64,000 bases of DNA, taken from contig NZ_JBALHR010000003.1 of NCBI RefSeq assembly GCF_036964905.1, forward strand, positions 310,001-374,000, given 5' to 3'. The notes below the pieces were generated by a model. It had not been told where the DNA came from. It searched no databases and worked only from the letters and a program-made list of their open reading frames with translations. The stretch's first letter is position 1, and every line of letters starts with the position of its first letter. Positions 8,223 through 17,131 of the stretch are shown here, one piece after another. The position numbers and the translations under genes are program-made. This DNA comes from Gemmobacter denitrificans. GTDB taxonomy: Bacteria; Pseudomonadota; Alphaproteobacteria; Rhodobacterales; Rhodobacteraceae.

Positions 8223-9112
8223 GTCGTGCGGCTCTGCAGGGTCGGGCTTTGTTCAGATCGGGCCTGCCAGAGCATCCACAAGCCTGCCGCCACGATGATG
8301 ATCGTGCCGATCACGACCTCGGGGCGCAGTGTTTCGCCATAGACCAGAATACCGATGACGCTGACAAAGCCGATCTGCAGATAGGCAAAGGGCTGAACCG
8401 CGCTGGCCTCGGCCGTGGCATAGCAGCGGATCAGCAGCCAATGGCCAAAGGTCGCCAGCGCGGCATAGACCACAGTCAGCACCCAGTCGGTGCCGGTCAT
8501 CGGTTCCCACAATGGCAGGCCAAGGGCTGTCATCATGCCCGCGCCAAGGATGCCCGACCAGAACAGGTTCACAAAGCTGCTGTCGCGGCGCGAGGTCAGG
8601 CGGGTCAGCAGGCTGTAAAGCGCGAACATCAGCGCCGCCGCAAGCGGCAACAGCGCAGCAAGCGTGAAGACCCCCGATCCCGGGCGCAGGATGACCATGA
8701 CCCCCGCCATGCCGATGCCGATGGCCAACCAGCGCTTCCAGCCCACCTTTTCGCCCAGCACGGGCCCGGACAGGCCCGCGATCAGCAAGGGGCAGATGGC
8801 AAAGACCGCATGGCTTTCGATCAGCCCGATCAGCGTGTAGCCCCAGACGATGACACAGATCTCGCCCACCAGCAGGGCGGCGCGCGCCAGTTGCAGCACG
8901 GGGTGGGCCGTTCGGATTGCGGCGCGGAACCCCTCGGGGCGGCGCGCGGCCTGCAGGGTCACAAACCCCGCATAGGCCCAATACCGGATCATCACGATCA
9001 TCAGCACCGAATAGGCCCCGGCCAGATGGCGTGAAAACCCGTCTTGCAGGGCAAAGACAAAAACGGCGGCAATCATCAGGGCGATGCCCCGGCGGGTATT
9101 CTGTTCTGTCAT
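8219..9112 (-). CDS. EamA/DMT-family transporter, copy 2
   Basis: A 297-residue paralogue of the next gene. The alignment is visible by eye: both have F(V)FALQDG/FVFAVQDG, SRHLAG-Y-VLM-VMIR, LSGPVLGEKVGWKRW and a C-terminal ETLRPEVVIG/ETLAPNVVIG segment. Ten hydrophobic segments are expected. The start at 9112 (MTEQNTRRG) overlaps the mnmD stop by 4 bp; longer in-frame extensions would run into mnmD and are rejected. Tandem copies could act as a heterodimer or have diverged in substrate; this is inference. Confidence 0.9.
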   Translation of the reverse strand: MTEQNTRRGIALMIAAVFVFALQDGFSRHLAGAYSVLMIVMIRYWAYAGFVTLQAARRPEGFRAAIRTAHPVLQLARAALLVGEICVIVWGYTLIGLIESHAVFAICPLLIAGLSGPVLGEKVGWKRWLAIGIGMAGVMVILRPGSGVFTLAALLPLAAALMFALYSLLTRLTSRRDSSFVNLFWSGILGAGMMTALGLPLWEPMTGTDWVLTVVYAALATFGHWLLIRCYATAEASAVQPFAYLQIGFVSVIGILVYGETLRPEVVIGTIIIVAAGLWMLWQARSEQSPTLQSRTT

Positions 9113-9801
9113 GCCAAGCCCCGCAGGGTTCCCGTGCTCATGTGGCGCTTGCGTCCGTGGCCGGGCGCGCGGGTGACAGCGAAACCTGCCGTCTCCAGCG
9201 CGCGGCGCACATGGCCTGCGGCGGTGTAGGTGGCAAAGCTGCCACCGGGGGCGGTATGGGCGGCGACCTCGGCCATCAGGTCTGCCGCCCAAAGCTCGGG
9301 GTTCTTGGCGGGGGAAAAGCCATCCAGAAACCAGGCGTCAGCGCGGCCCTGCCAAAGTGGCAGGGTGGTACGGGCATCGCCAAGGATGATCCGTGCCGAA
9401 AGGCCGGGCAGCTCGATCCGGCAAAGGCCTTCATCGGGGCGGGACCATTGGTCCAGCATCGGGGTGGCTGCGGCATGGGCCTCGGGGAAATGCCGCAGCG
9501 CGCGGTCCATATCGTCGGCGGTCATCGGGAAGGCTTCGAAACTGGTGAAACGCAGGGTGCCAGGGCGGCGCAGCCCGGACCACAGCAGATGCAGCGCAAG
9601 CAGATTGAGCCCGGTGCCGAAGCCCAGTTCCGCCACATGGAACCCGTCGCAGAGCCGATCGGCCAGCCGGTTGCCCTGCAGAAAGACGTGGCGTGTTTCG
9701 GCCAGCCCGTCATTCAGGCTGAAGTAAGGGTCGTCAAACCGGGTCGAGACGGGTATCACGCCGTCGCGCCAATCAAGCTCGGCCCCGGGATCGGATGGCA
9801 T
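9109..9801 (-). CDS. mnmD: tRNA 5-(aminomethyl)uridine methyltransferase domain (MnmD)
   Basis: A 230-residue SAM-dependent methyltransferase corresponding to the N-terminal half of E. coli MnmC, which methylates nm5(s2)U34 of tRNA. Visible signatures are the SAM-binding VAELGFGTGLNLLALHLLW and the family motif ADAWFLDGFSPAKNPELWA. The start at 9801 (MPSDPGAELDW) is used; ten residues upstream in frame are not conserved in type. The protein stands alone and is not fused to the oxidoreductase, whose gene lies 48 bp away in the divergent direction. It is the first gene of an operon with two EamA transporters. Confidence 0.9.
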   Translation of the reverse strand: MPSDPGAELDWRDGVIPVSTRFDDPYFSLNDGLAETRHVFLQGNRLADRLCDGFHVAELGFGTGLNLLALHLLWSGLRRPGTLRFTSFEAFPMTADDMDRALRHFPEAHAAATPMLDQWSRPDEGLCRIELPGLSARIILGDARTTLPLWQGRADAWFLDGFSPAKNPELWAADLMAEVAAHTAPGGSFATYTAAGHVRRALETAGFAVTRAPGHGRKRHMSTGTLRGLA

Positions 9802-9849
9802 GGGTTTTGTCCTTTGAATTCGGCGCGACACTGGGGAAAGGACGCGGAA

Positions 9850-10911
9850 ATGGCAAGGCAGGATATGACGGTTCCCGAGATCACGGTGCGGGGTGGCGGC
9901 ATCTTCGGTCTGGCCTGCGCCTATGAACTGGCCCGGCGCGGCGCGCGGTTGCGCTTGATTGATCCCGCCGGAGTGGCTGCCGGGGCCACGGGCGGGTTGG
10001 TTGGCGCATTGTCACCACACATGCCGGAAAACTGGAACCCGAAGAAACAGTTCCAACTGGAAAGCCTGCTGGCGGCAGAGGCGTTCTGGGCTGGCGTTGC
10101 AGCCGCAGGCGGGCACGATCCGGGCTATGCCCGGTCGGGCCGGTTACAGCCGCTGGCCGATGCGGCGGCCGTGGCGCAGGCCGAAAGGCGGGCCGGATCG
10201 GCCGGCGAATTGTGGCGGGGCGCGGCAGTCTGGCGGGTGGTGCCCGCCTCCGGGGCTGCATGGGAGCCCGCAAGTCCCACGGGGGTTCTGATCCACGACA
10301 CCTTGTCGGCCCGGTTGTCACCGCGTCAGGCGGCGGCATCGCTGGTGGCGGCGCTGCGCGCCTTGGGGGCCGAAGTGATCGAGGGGCGCGATGCCCCGGA
10401 TCACGGGCTGGTTCTGCATGCGACCGGCTGGCAGGGGCTGACCGAACTCGGGTTGGCCCTGGGCCGTCCGGTCGGATCGGGGGTCAAGGGGCAGGCAGCG
10501 GCGTTCCAACTGGCAGTGGCAGATCAACCCCAGCTTTACGCGGGTGGGCTGCATCTGGTGCCCCATGCCGATGGCACGGTGGCGGTGGGATCGACCAGCG
10601 AAAACACTTGGGCGACTGCCGATGCCGTGGATGATCAGCTTGAGGCATTGATCGACAGCGCCCGCGCGCTGGTGCCTGCGCTGACCGAAGCGCCGGTGGT
10701 CGAACGCTGGGCAGGCATCCGCCCCCGCGCCCGGAGCCGCGCGCCGATTCTGGGCGGCTGGCCGGGGCGGCCCGGGCATTTCATCGCCAATGGCGGGTTC
10801 AAGATCGGCTTTGGCATGGCCCCCGGCGTGGCCGCCGTGATGGCCGATCTGATGCTGGAGGGGCGCGATGGGATTCCGGATGGGTTCAGGGTTGAGGACA
10901 GCCTGCGCTGA
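9850..10911 (+). CDS. FAD-dependent oxidoreductase, MnmC C-terminal-domain-like
   Basis: A 353-residue DAO-family flavoprotein. The N-terminal dinucleotide-binding motif is VRGGGIFGLACAYELARRG, with the acidic end of strand 2 in LRLIDP. A C-terminal run WAGIRPRARSRAPILG and ANGGFKIGFGMAPGVA completes the FAD site as in MnmC1/glycine oxidase. Position, divergent and 48 bp from mnmD, makes it the likely partner converting cmnm5U34 to nm5U34. A GGAAAGGA Shine-Dalgarno lies 7-8 nt before the ATG at 9850. It could alternatively be an amino-acid oxidase, since the family is broad. Confidence 0.85.
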   Translation: MARQDMTVPEITVRGGGIFGLACAYELARRGARLRLIDPAGVAAGATGGLVGALSPHMPENWNPKKQFQLESLLAAEAFWAGVAAAGGHDPGYARSGRLQPLADAAAVAQAERRAGSAGELWRGAAVWRVVPASGAAWEPASPTGVLIHDTLSARLSPRQAAASLVAALRALGAEVIEGRDAPDHGLVLHATGWQGLTELGLALGRPVGSGVKGQAAAFQLAVADQPQLYAGGLHLVPHADGTVAVGSTSENTWATADAVDDQLEALIDSARALVPALTEAPVVERWAGIRPRARSRAPILGGWPGRPGHFIANGGFKIGFGMAPGVAAVMADLMLEGRDGIPDGFRVEDSLR

Positions 10912-10922
10912 TCCCTGACGTG

Positions 10923-10946
10923 GCCCGCCCTGTTTGCAGGGCGGGC
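10923..10946. terminator. Bidirectional terminator hairpin
   Basis: A perfect 10-bp stem, GCCCGCCCTG/CAGGGCGGGC, with a TTTG loop sits in the 42-bp gap between two convergent genes, the FAD oxidoreductase and mlaC. A weak T stretch (AATTGTT) follows on the plus strand. Confidence 0.75.
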
Positions 10947-10953
10947 GAATTGT

Positions 10954-11553
10954 TCAGGCCGTGGCCAGCGCGCCAATCAGCGCATCGATATCGCCCTTCT
11001 GCTTTTTCAGCAGGTTACCGATTTCTTCGCGCTCCGAGGCGAGCATGTTCACGCCTTCGATGATGATGTTGAAGAACAGATCACGGCCAGACTTGTTCGA
11101 CACATGCCAGCGCAGATCGAACGGCGCTTCGCCCTGCAGTTTCGCCACCGAGATCACCTCGAAATAGCTTTTCAGCGGCTTGGCATCGACCACCTCAATC
11201 TTGCCGCCAATGAATTCACGGAAGCGGCGTCCGTATTTGCGGCTGACATAGGTCTGATAGGCCTTGGTAAAGGCCTTCATCTGCGCGGGCGAAGCCGAGC
11301 GGGCAGCAGGACCAAGGGCCGACCGGGCAATCGCCGCAACATCGGCGTATTTGGCGAAGATGCGTTCAAAGTCGCCATACATCGCCTGTTCCGATTTGCC
11401 GGAATTGATCACGCTGTTCACATCGCCGATTGCCCGGTCGATCAGCGCCCGGGCCGACGCCAGATCAAGCGCGGCAGCGCTTTGCGGCAGCATGGACAGG
11501 GCCGCACCGGCCATGAAGGATGCGCCAAAGGCGCGGCGGCTGAATTGGGTCAT
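10954..11553 (-). CDS. mlaC: MlaC-type periplasmic phospholipid-binding protein
   Basis: A 199-residue ABC-transporter auxiliary protein of the MlaC/Ttg2D family, which shuttles phospholipids between the outer-membrane lipoprotein MlaA and the inner-membrane MlaFEDB complex. The N-terminus has a twin-arginine signal (SRRAFGASFMAGAALSM) ending near ALA. Family features include FAKYADVAAIARSALG, the tract AYQTYVSRKYGRRFREF and WHVSNKSGRDLFFNIIIEGV. It follows the mlaA gene by 6 bp, so the two are one operon. MlaFED genes are not in the window. Confidence 0.9.
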   Translation of the reverse strand: MTQFSRRAFGASFMAGAALSMLPQSAAALDLASARALIDRAIGDVNSVINSGKSEQAMYGDFERIFAKYADVAAIARSALGPAARSASPAQMKAFTKAYQTYVSRKYGRRFREFIGGKIEVVDAKPLKSYFEVISVAKLQGEAPFDLRWHVSNKSGRDLFFNIIIEGVNMLASEREEIGNLLKKQKGDIDALIGALATA

Positions 11554-11559
11554 CTCACA

Positions 11560-12297
11560 TCACTCCGCATAAGGGTCGATGAAATCGTCACTGGCGGCGG
11601 TATCCGCCGAAGTCTGGCCAAGCTCGAACCGGCGATTCTGCAGATAGAGCAGGCGCGCCTGCGCGTAGCTATCGGCGGAATCATACAACACCGAATCTAT
11701 GGTTTCTGCAAAACGGTCGCGATCCCCGAGCCGGGAGCCGACCTTGGTTGCCGTGGCATAGTATTTTTCCGGGGTTGGCAGGATCAGGCTGACCGGATTG
11801 GCCGCAATGTCCACCACCGTGCCCAGCGTGTCGCGCACGGTCGAGGGGCCAAGGCCCGGTAGTTCGACGTAAGGCCCCTCTGCCATCCCCCAGACATGAA
11901 GGGTTTCGCCAAAATCGGTCTTGTCATGGGTCAGACCCAGGGCGCTGGCCGGATCGAACAGACCGGCAAGCCCCAGGGTGCTGTTCAGCGCAAAGCGCAG
12001 GGTATTGTTGGCCGCCGCCTCGCCATCGCCCTGCAGGATGCCATTCACGACATCGCCCGGCAGATCGAGATTGCCGGCGAAATTCGAAATACCCAGCTTG
12101 GCTGGTTTGGGCAGCGCAAAGCCATACACCTTGGACGTCGGGCGCACCAAGGCACGGTCGATCCCGCGATTGACAGCGTGCATCGCGCGGTTCGTGCCCT
12201 CGTAAGGGTCATACGGGGCGGCGGCAGGCTGAGGGGCGGCACAGGCCGACACCAGAAGCGAAACAATCACGCCCAAAGTGCCTTTTTTGTGCAACAT
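11560..12297 (-). CDS. mlaA: MlaA/VacJ outer-membrane lipoprotein
   Basis: A 245-residue lipoprotein. The signal peptide ends in the lipobox LVSAC followed by AAP, placing the lipidated Cys near residue 19 from the start at 12297. An alternative ATG lies 24 bp upstream at 12321. The VacJ family core is present: YDPYEGTNRAMHAVNRGIDR, ISNFAGNLDLPGDVVN, GEAAANNTLRFALNSTLGLAG and GPYVELPGLGPSTVRD. MlaA removes surface-exposed phospholipid from the outer membrane and hands it to MlaC, encoded 6 bp downstream. Confidence 0.93.
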   Translation of the reverse strand: MLHKKGTLGVIVSLLVSACAAPQPAAAPYDPYEGTNRAMHAVNRGIDRALVRPTSKVYGFALPKPAKLGISNFAGNLDLPGDVVNGILQGDGEAAANNTLRFALNSTLGLAGLFDPASALGLTHDKTDFGETLHVWGMAEGPYVELPGLGPSTVRDTLGTVVDIAANPVSLILPTPEKYYATATKVGSRLGDRDRFAETIDSVLYDSADSYAQARLLYLQNRRFELGQTSADTAASDDFIDPYAE

Positions 12298-12495
12298 TGC
12301 AAAACTTGGTGAAAAACGCATTTCGATCTGCCTACCGTGCCCCGCGATTGCGGGCTAACCATAGTGTCCCGTGCCGGAAGGCAAGGGATAAGCCGGTTGA
12401 ATGGCGTTGACAATTGCAAAGCGTGGCTTCCTTGTGACGCCACATTCACGATAGGGCGTGGTTCACGCGGATTTGTTCGGAAGGAGTGGCACAGG

Positions 12496-14244
12496 ATGAG
12501 CAGGAACGAGACGGGGTTGAATGTGACCCCCGGGCTTGCGGAATTGCGGGCCGCCCGACGAGAGGCGAACGGGCTGCTGCTGGTCGTCTTTCTGTTCAGC
12601 GTATTCTTCAACCTGCTGCTGTTCACCGGCCCGCTTTACATGCTGCAGGTTTATGACCGGGTGCTGGGCAGCCGGTCAGAGGCCACACTTCTGGCACTGA
12701 CGCTGCTGCTGATCTTCCTGTTTCTGGTGATGGGCGTGCTGGACCATGTCCGCGGGCGCATCATGGCGCGGGTTGGTGCGGCCTTTCAGGCACGTCTGGA
12801 GCGTCGGGTATTCGAAGCGGCGCTGAAGCGGATGCAGGTGGCCCCTTCCGATCCTGCCGCAACGGCGGCGCAGCGCGATCTGGAATCGGTGCAACGGTTT
12901 CTGGCCTCGCCCGTTTTGCTGGCTGTGTTCGATATTCCCTGGACGCCGCTGTTCATTCTGGCGGTGTTCATCTTCCATCCTTGGATGGGCTGGCTGTCGG
13001 TGATCGGCGGAATCATTCTGGTGGTGGTCACCATCATGAACCAGCGTGTCACCAAACAGCCGATGCAGAAGGCCAACAGTGCCTCGATCGCGGCGGATCG
13101 CATTGCCGACAATCTGAAGGCCGAGGCCGAGGTCGTGCAGGCTTTGGGTATGCAACAGGCGGGCTTTGACCGCTGGCAGCGGGCACGGACCGTGGCGCTG
13201 CGGGAAACCATGTCGGCTGCGGATCTGGGCGGCAGCTATTCCACGCTGACCAAGACATTCCGCCAGTTCCTGCAATCGGCCATGCTGGGTCTGGCGGCGC
13301 TGCTGGTGCTGAAAGGTGAATTGTCACCCGGGGCGATGATTGCCGGGTCGATCCTGATGGGCCGGGCGCTGGCCCCGATCGAAATGGCCGTGGGCCAATG
13401 GTCGGTGGTGCAGCGCGCGCAGGAGGGCTGGTATCGTCTGGCAGAACTGCTGACTCGTGTGCCGCAGGAACAAGCGCGCACCCAATTGCCCCGCCCAAAG
13501 GCCCATCTGGAGGCGCAAAACCTGACCGTGGTGCCCCCGGGCGAGGCCTATGCCACGCTGCGCATGGTGAATTTCGTGCTGGCCCCCGGGCAGGCACTTG
13601 GCGTGATCGGGCCGTCGGGATCGGGCAAATCGACGCTGGCACGGGCGCTGATCGGGTCGTGGCGCCCGGCGGGCGGCAAGGTGCGGCTGGATGGGGCTTC
13701 GCTTGATCAATATGACCCGGATGTTCTGGGCAGTTATGTGGGCTATCTGCCGCAGCGTGTGACGCTGTTCGAAGGCACGATTGCCGAGAACATCGCCCGC
13801 CTGAAGGGCACGCCCGACGGTTTGAAGGTGGTGGAGGCCGCCAAGAAGGCTGCCGCGCATGACATGATCGTCAAGCTGCCCGAAGGCTATGACACCCGGG
13901 TTTCGGCCTTGGGCGGGCGTTTGTCGGGCGGGCAGATCCAGCGCATCGGGCTGGCGCGCGCCATGTATGGCGATCCGGTCATCATGGTGCTGGACGAGCC
14001 GAACTCGAACCTCGACAACGAAGGGTCGATGGCGCTGAACGAGGCGATCAAGCAGATGAAGGCGGCAGGCTGCGCCATTCTCATCATGGCGCACCGTCCT
14101 GCCGCCATTCAGGAATGTGATCTGTTGATGGTGATGGAGGACGGCACCCGCCGCGCCTTTGGCCCGCGCGATCAGGTGCTGCGCGAGATGGTGAAGAACC
14201 ACACCGAAATTGTGAAGAATACCGGCCCCGGAGGCGTGACATGA
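12496..14244 (+). CDS. Type I secretion ABC transporter (PrtD/LapB-like, no C39 domain)
   Basis: A 582-residue half-transporter with an N-terminal six-helix membrane domain (first segments LLLVVFLFSVFFNLLLF and ATLLALTLLLIFLFLVMGV) and a C-terminal ATPase domain. Walker A is GPSGSGKST, the signature is LSGGQIQRIGLARA, and Walker B is IMVLDEPNSNLD. There is no C39 peptidase or CLD domain, as in the PrtD branch that exports RTX proteases and lipases with C-terminal signals. The start at 12496 has AGGAG 9 nt upstream. The HlyD partner overlaps its stop by 4 bp. No RTX substrate or TolC homologue is in the window. Confidence 0.92.
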   Translation: MSRNETGLNVTPGLAELRAARREANGLLLVVFLFSVFFNLLLFTGPLYMLQVYDRVLGSRSEATLLALTLLLIFLFLVMGVLDHVRGRIMARVGAAFQARLERRVFEAALKRMQVAPSDPAATAAQRDLESVQRFLASPVLLAVFDIPWTPLFILAVFIFHPWMGWLSVIGGIILVVVTIMNQRVTKQPMQKANSASIAADRIADNLKAEAEVVQALGMQQAGFDRWQRARTVALRETMSAADLGGSYSTLTKTFRQFLQSAMLGLAALLVLKGELSPGAMIAGSILMGRALAPIEMAVGQWSVVQRAQEGWYRLAELLTRVPQEQARTQLPRPKAHLEAQNLTVVPPGEAYATLRMVNFVLAPGQALGVIGPSGSGKSTLARALIGSWRPAGGKVRLDGASLDQYDPDVLGSYVGYLPQRVTLFEGTIAENIARLKGTPDGLKVVEAAKKAAAHDMIVKLPEGYDTRVSALGGRLSGGQIQRIGLARAMYGDPVIMVLDEPNSNLDNEGSMALNEAIKQMKAAGCAILIMAHRPAAIQECDLLMVMEDGTRRAFGPRDQVLREMVKNHTEIVKNTGPGGVT

Positions 14245-15710
14245 CCGAAGCCAATTCCAGCGCGGAAAAAGGGGCAACCGTACCGGCCAAGGCGGCCGAA
14301 ACGGCGGTGGATCGCAAACCGGCCCCGGCTGCACCACCAGTGGCGGCAACACCTGCAGGCCTGCCTGCCGGATTTCCGGCTGGCATGGCAATGGGGGCAG
14401 CGCCGGGCGGCCCTGCGCGGCCCGAATGGTCGGCCCGGCGGCAGGTCATCGCCGGGCTGCTGACGCTTGCCGTGCTGGTCGGCGGCTTTGGCGTCTGGGC
14501 CGTATCCAGCAATATCGCGGGGGCGGTGATCGCCTCTGGCCAGATCGAAGTGGAAAGCCACCGGCAGGTGGTGCAGCATCCTGATGGCGGTGTGGTCGAA
14601 GCGATTGCCGTACAGGAAGGCGATACTGTGAAGGCAGGCGATCTGCTGCTGAAACTGGATGGATCGGTGCTGCAGCCCGAACTGGCCATTGTCGAAAGCC
14701 AGCTTTACGAACTGATGGCCCGCCGCGCCCGGCTGAGCGCCGAGCGGGATGACGCGACCGAGATCACCTTTTCTGACGAGTTGATCGCGGTGTCGAAAGA
14801 CCGGCCCGACGTGGTGGAACAGATGCAGGGGCAGGTGCATCTGTTCGATGCGCGGGCCGACACGCTGGCGAAACAGACCCAGCAGTTGGGCGAACGCAGG
14901 GCACAGGTCAACAGCCAGATCAATGGCATCACGGCGCAGGCCGATGCGTTGAAAAGCCAGCTTGCGCTCATTCAGGAAGAACTGGCCGATCAGCAGGCTT
15001 TGCTGGACAAGGGGCTCGCCCAATCCAGCCGCGTGCTGGCACTGCGGCGCGAAGAGGCGCGGATGCTGGGGCAGGTGGGCGAACTCGCGGCCTCGCGCGC
15101 GCAGGCCGAGGAAAGCATTTCGGAAATCGAGCTGGAAATCCTTCGGCTTGCCGCCACGCGCCGGGAAGAGGCCAATACCCAGCTGCGCGACATCGGCTTT
15201 CAGGAACTGGAACTGGCGGAACGCCGCCGCGCCCTGATCGAGCGCATCTCGCGGCTGGAAATCCGCGCGCCGGTGTCCGGCATCGTGCTGGGCCTGCAGG
15301 TCACCACCCCGCGCGCGGTGCTGCGCCCTGCCGATCCGGTGCTGTATCTGATCCCGCAGGATCGCCCGCTGGTGATCGCGGCGCAGGTCTCGCCCTTGCA
15401 CATTGATCAGGTCTATCCGGGCCAGCCGGCCAAGCTGATGTTTTCGGCCTTCAATTCCCGCACGACGCCGGAACTTCTGGGCCGGGTATCGGTGGTATCG
15501 GCGGATGCGCTGCAGGATCAGGCCACACAGATGAGCTATTATCGCGCGGAAATCGTGCTGGAACCGGGCGAACGGGAAAAGCTCAAGGATCTGGTTTTGC
15601 TGCCGGGGATGCCGGTCGAGGCCTTCATCAAGACCGAAGACCGCTCGCCGATGGCCTATCTGCTGAAACCCTTTACCGATTACTTCAACCGCGCCTTCCG
15701 CGAAGATTGA
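14241..15710 (+). CDS. HlyD/PrtE-type type I secretion adaptor
   Basis: A 489-residue membrane-fusion protein. A Pro/Ala-rich cytoplasmic tail of about 65 residues precedes one transmembrane segment at about 70-92 (VIAGLLTLAVLVGGFGVWAV). The barrel-sandwich half SHRQVVQHPDGGVVEAIAVQ follows, then a coiled-coil hairpin (about 160-330) and the second half RAPVSGIVLGLQVTTP. The C-terminal beta domain is typical of HlyD. It overlaps the ABC transporter gene by 4 bp and is followed by a strong terminator, so the operon has only these two genes. Confidence 0.93.
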   Translation: MTEANSSAEKGATVPAKAAETAVDRKPAPAAPPVAATPAGLPAGFPAGMAMGAAPGGPARPEWSARRQVIAGLLTLAVLVGGFGVWAVSSNIAGAVIASGQIEVESHRQVVQHPDGGVVEAIAVQEGDTVKAGDLLLKLDGSVLQPELAIVESQLYELMARRARLSAERDDATEITFSDELIAVSKDRPDVVEQMQGQVHLFDARADTLAKQTQQLGERRAQVNSQINGITAQADALKSQLALIQEELADQQALLDKGLAQSSRVLALRREEARMLGQVGELAASRAQAEESISEIELEILRLAATRREEANTQLRDIGFQELELAERRRALIERISRLEIRAPVSGIVLGLQVTTPRAVLRPADPVLYLIPQDRPLVIAAQVSPLHIDQVYPGQPAKLMFSAFNSRTTPELLGRVSVVSADALQDQATQMSYYRAEIVLEPGEREKLKDLVLLPGMPVEAFIKTEDRSPMAYLLKPFTDYFNRAFRED

Positions 15711-15733
15711 TGCGCAGATGCCGGATTGCGTCG

Positions 15734-15752
15734 GGGGCGGCCTTGCCGCCCC
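15734..15752 (+). terminator. Rho-independent-type terminator after the hlyD-like gene
   Basis: GGGGCGGC (15734-15741) and GCCGCCCC (15745-15752) form a perfect 8-bp stem with a 3-nt loop, followed by TTTCGCTT, 23 bp after the adaptor stop codon. Confidence 0.7.
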
Positions 15753-15796
15753 TTTCGCTTGCGGCTAGCCTTTGGCGCAAAGCAACAGGAGGCCCC

Positions 15797-16255
15797 ATGT
15801 CCATCGACGCCCGTCTTGCCGAACTCGGTATCACCTTGCCCGAGCCGCCGAACCCGGTGGCCAATTATGTGGGCTATGTCATCACCGGAAATCTGGTGCA
15901 TGTGTCCGGCCAGATCAGCGCCGATGAAAACGGCCCGATCAAGGGCAAGCTGGGGGCCGACATGACGGTGGAGCAGGGCGCCGAAGCGGCCCGCCGCTGC
16001 GCGATTTCGCTGCTGGCGCAGGCCAAGAAGGCCTGTGGCGGCGATCTTGGCCGGGTCACCCGGCTGGTGAAGCTGGTGGGATTTGTCAATTCTACCCCCG
16101 ACTTCGTGGATCAGCCCAAGGTGATCAACGGCGCATCGGACCTGATGGTTGCCGTTTTGGGCGATGCCGGGCGCCATGCCCGCGCGGCAGTTTCCGCGCC
16201 TTCGCTGCCACTGGGCGTCGCCGTGGAAATCGACGCGATTTTCGAGATCGCCTGA
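15797..16255 (+). CDS. RidA-family (YjgF/YER057c/UK114) protein
   Basis: A 152-residue RidA-like protein. The family removes reactive enamine/imine intermediates released by PLP enzymes, although this longer subfamily (about 150 residues, as opposed to about 128) is less well characterised. Visible family segments are GNLVHVSGQIS, GAEAARRCAISLLAQAKKA, LVKLVGFVNSTPDFVDQPKV and the C-terminal LPLGVAVEIDAIFEI. The start at 15797 has AGGAGG 6 nt upstream. The stop overlaps the start of the next gene by one base. Confidence 0.9.
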   Translation: MSIDARLAELGITLPEPPNPVANYVGYVITGNLVHVSGQISADENGPIKGKLGADMTVEQGAEAARRCAISLLAQAKKACGGDLGRVTRLVKLVGFVNSTPDFVDQPKVINGASDLMVAVLGDAGRHARAAVSAPSLPLGVAVEIDAIFEIA

Positions 16256-17025
16256 TGCAGAACCCCGCCCTGCCCCCCGCATTCCTGCATCTGCCGATTG
16301 CGCATCGGGCGCTGCATGATCGCGCGGCAGGGCGGCCCGAAAACAGCCCCGGCGCCATTCGTGCGGCAGTGGCGGCGGGCTATGGCATCGAAATTGACCT
16401 GCAGCTTTCTGCCGATGGCGTTGCCATGGTCTTTCACGATGAACGGCTGGACCGGCTGACCGGGGCGACTGGCTGGGTCAAGGATCACAGCGCCGATGAT
16501 CTTGGCGCGATCCGGCTGACCGATGCCGAGGACGGCATTCCCACGCTGGCGCAGGTGCTGCAGCTTGTCGCCGGGCAGGTGCCGCTGCTGATCGAGGTGA
16601 AGGACCAGACGCTGACCCCGGGGGGCTGCATTGGCCCGCTGGAACAGGCGACGGCCACCGCGCTGGCGGGCTATGCCGGGCCGGTGGCCCTGATGTCGTT
16701 CAATCCCGACAGCGTGGCCGAACTGTCCCGGCTGTGCCCCGGCCTGCCGCGTGGGCTGACCACCGGGGCCTATGATTACGAAGGCTATGCACCACTGCCG
16801 CCTGCGATCTGCGATCATCTGCGGGCGATCCCCGATTACGACCGGGTCGGGGCCTGTTTCATCAGCCATGAGGCCAAAGACCTCGCCCGCCCGCGCGTGG
16901 CCGAACTGAAGGCGCAGGGGGCCGCCATCCTGTGCTGGACGATCCGCAGCCCCGAGGCCGAGGCCGAAGCGCGGCGCTATGCCCAGAACGTGACTTTCGA
17001 AGGCTATCTGGCGGCACGCCCCTGA
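16255..17025 (+). CDS. Glycerophosphodiester phosphodiesterase (GDPD) family protein
   Basis: A 256-residue cytoplasmic TIM-barrel phosphodiesterase with no signal peptide. The catalytic His/Arg are in LPIAHRALHDRAAG, the metal-binding acidic pair in IEIDLQLSADGV, and the second catalytic His in MVFHDERLDRLTG. The strand LLIEVKDQ carries a further acidic residue. Such enzymes hydrolyse deacylated phospholipid head groups to glycerol-3-phosphate and alcohol. It shares one base with the RidA stop (TGATG), so the two are translationally coupled. Confidence 0.92.
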   Translation: MQNPALPPAFLHLPIAHRALHDRAAGRPENSPGAIRAAVAAGYGIEIDLQLSADGVAMVFHDERLDRLTGATGWVKDHSADDLGAIRLTDAEDGIPTLAQVLQLVAGQVPLLIEVKDQTLTPGGCIGPLEQATATALAGYAGPVALMSFNPDSVAELSRLCPGLPRGLTTGAYDYEGYAPLPPAICDHLRAIPDYDRVGACFISHEAKDLARPRVAELKAQGAAILCWTIRSPEAEAEARRYAQNVTFEGYLAARP

Positions 17026-17131
17026 CTGCGCCGCAGCAGGAAGGGGCAGGGCATTGCCTTGACTTTCGCCCAGCCCCGGCCAGCTTTGGCGCAATCGCCC
17101 GCGCGTCCCCTGTCGCCGATACGAGGCCCCC

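Noticed and set aside
14172..15401. Minus-strand open frame (409 codons) opposite the HlyD-type adaptor
   Set aside because: Antisense shadow of a well-supported gene; the sequence is rich in Arg, Gln and His without recognisable motifs.
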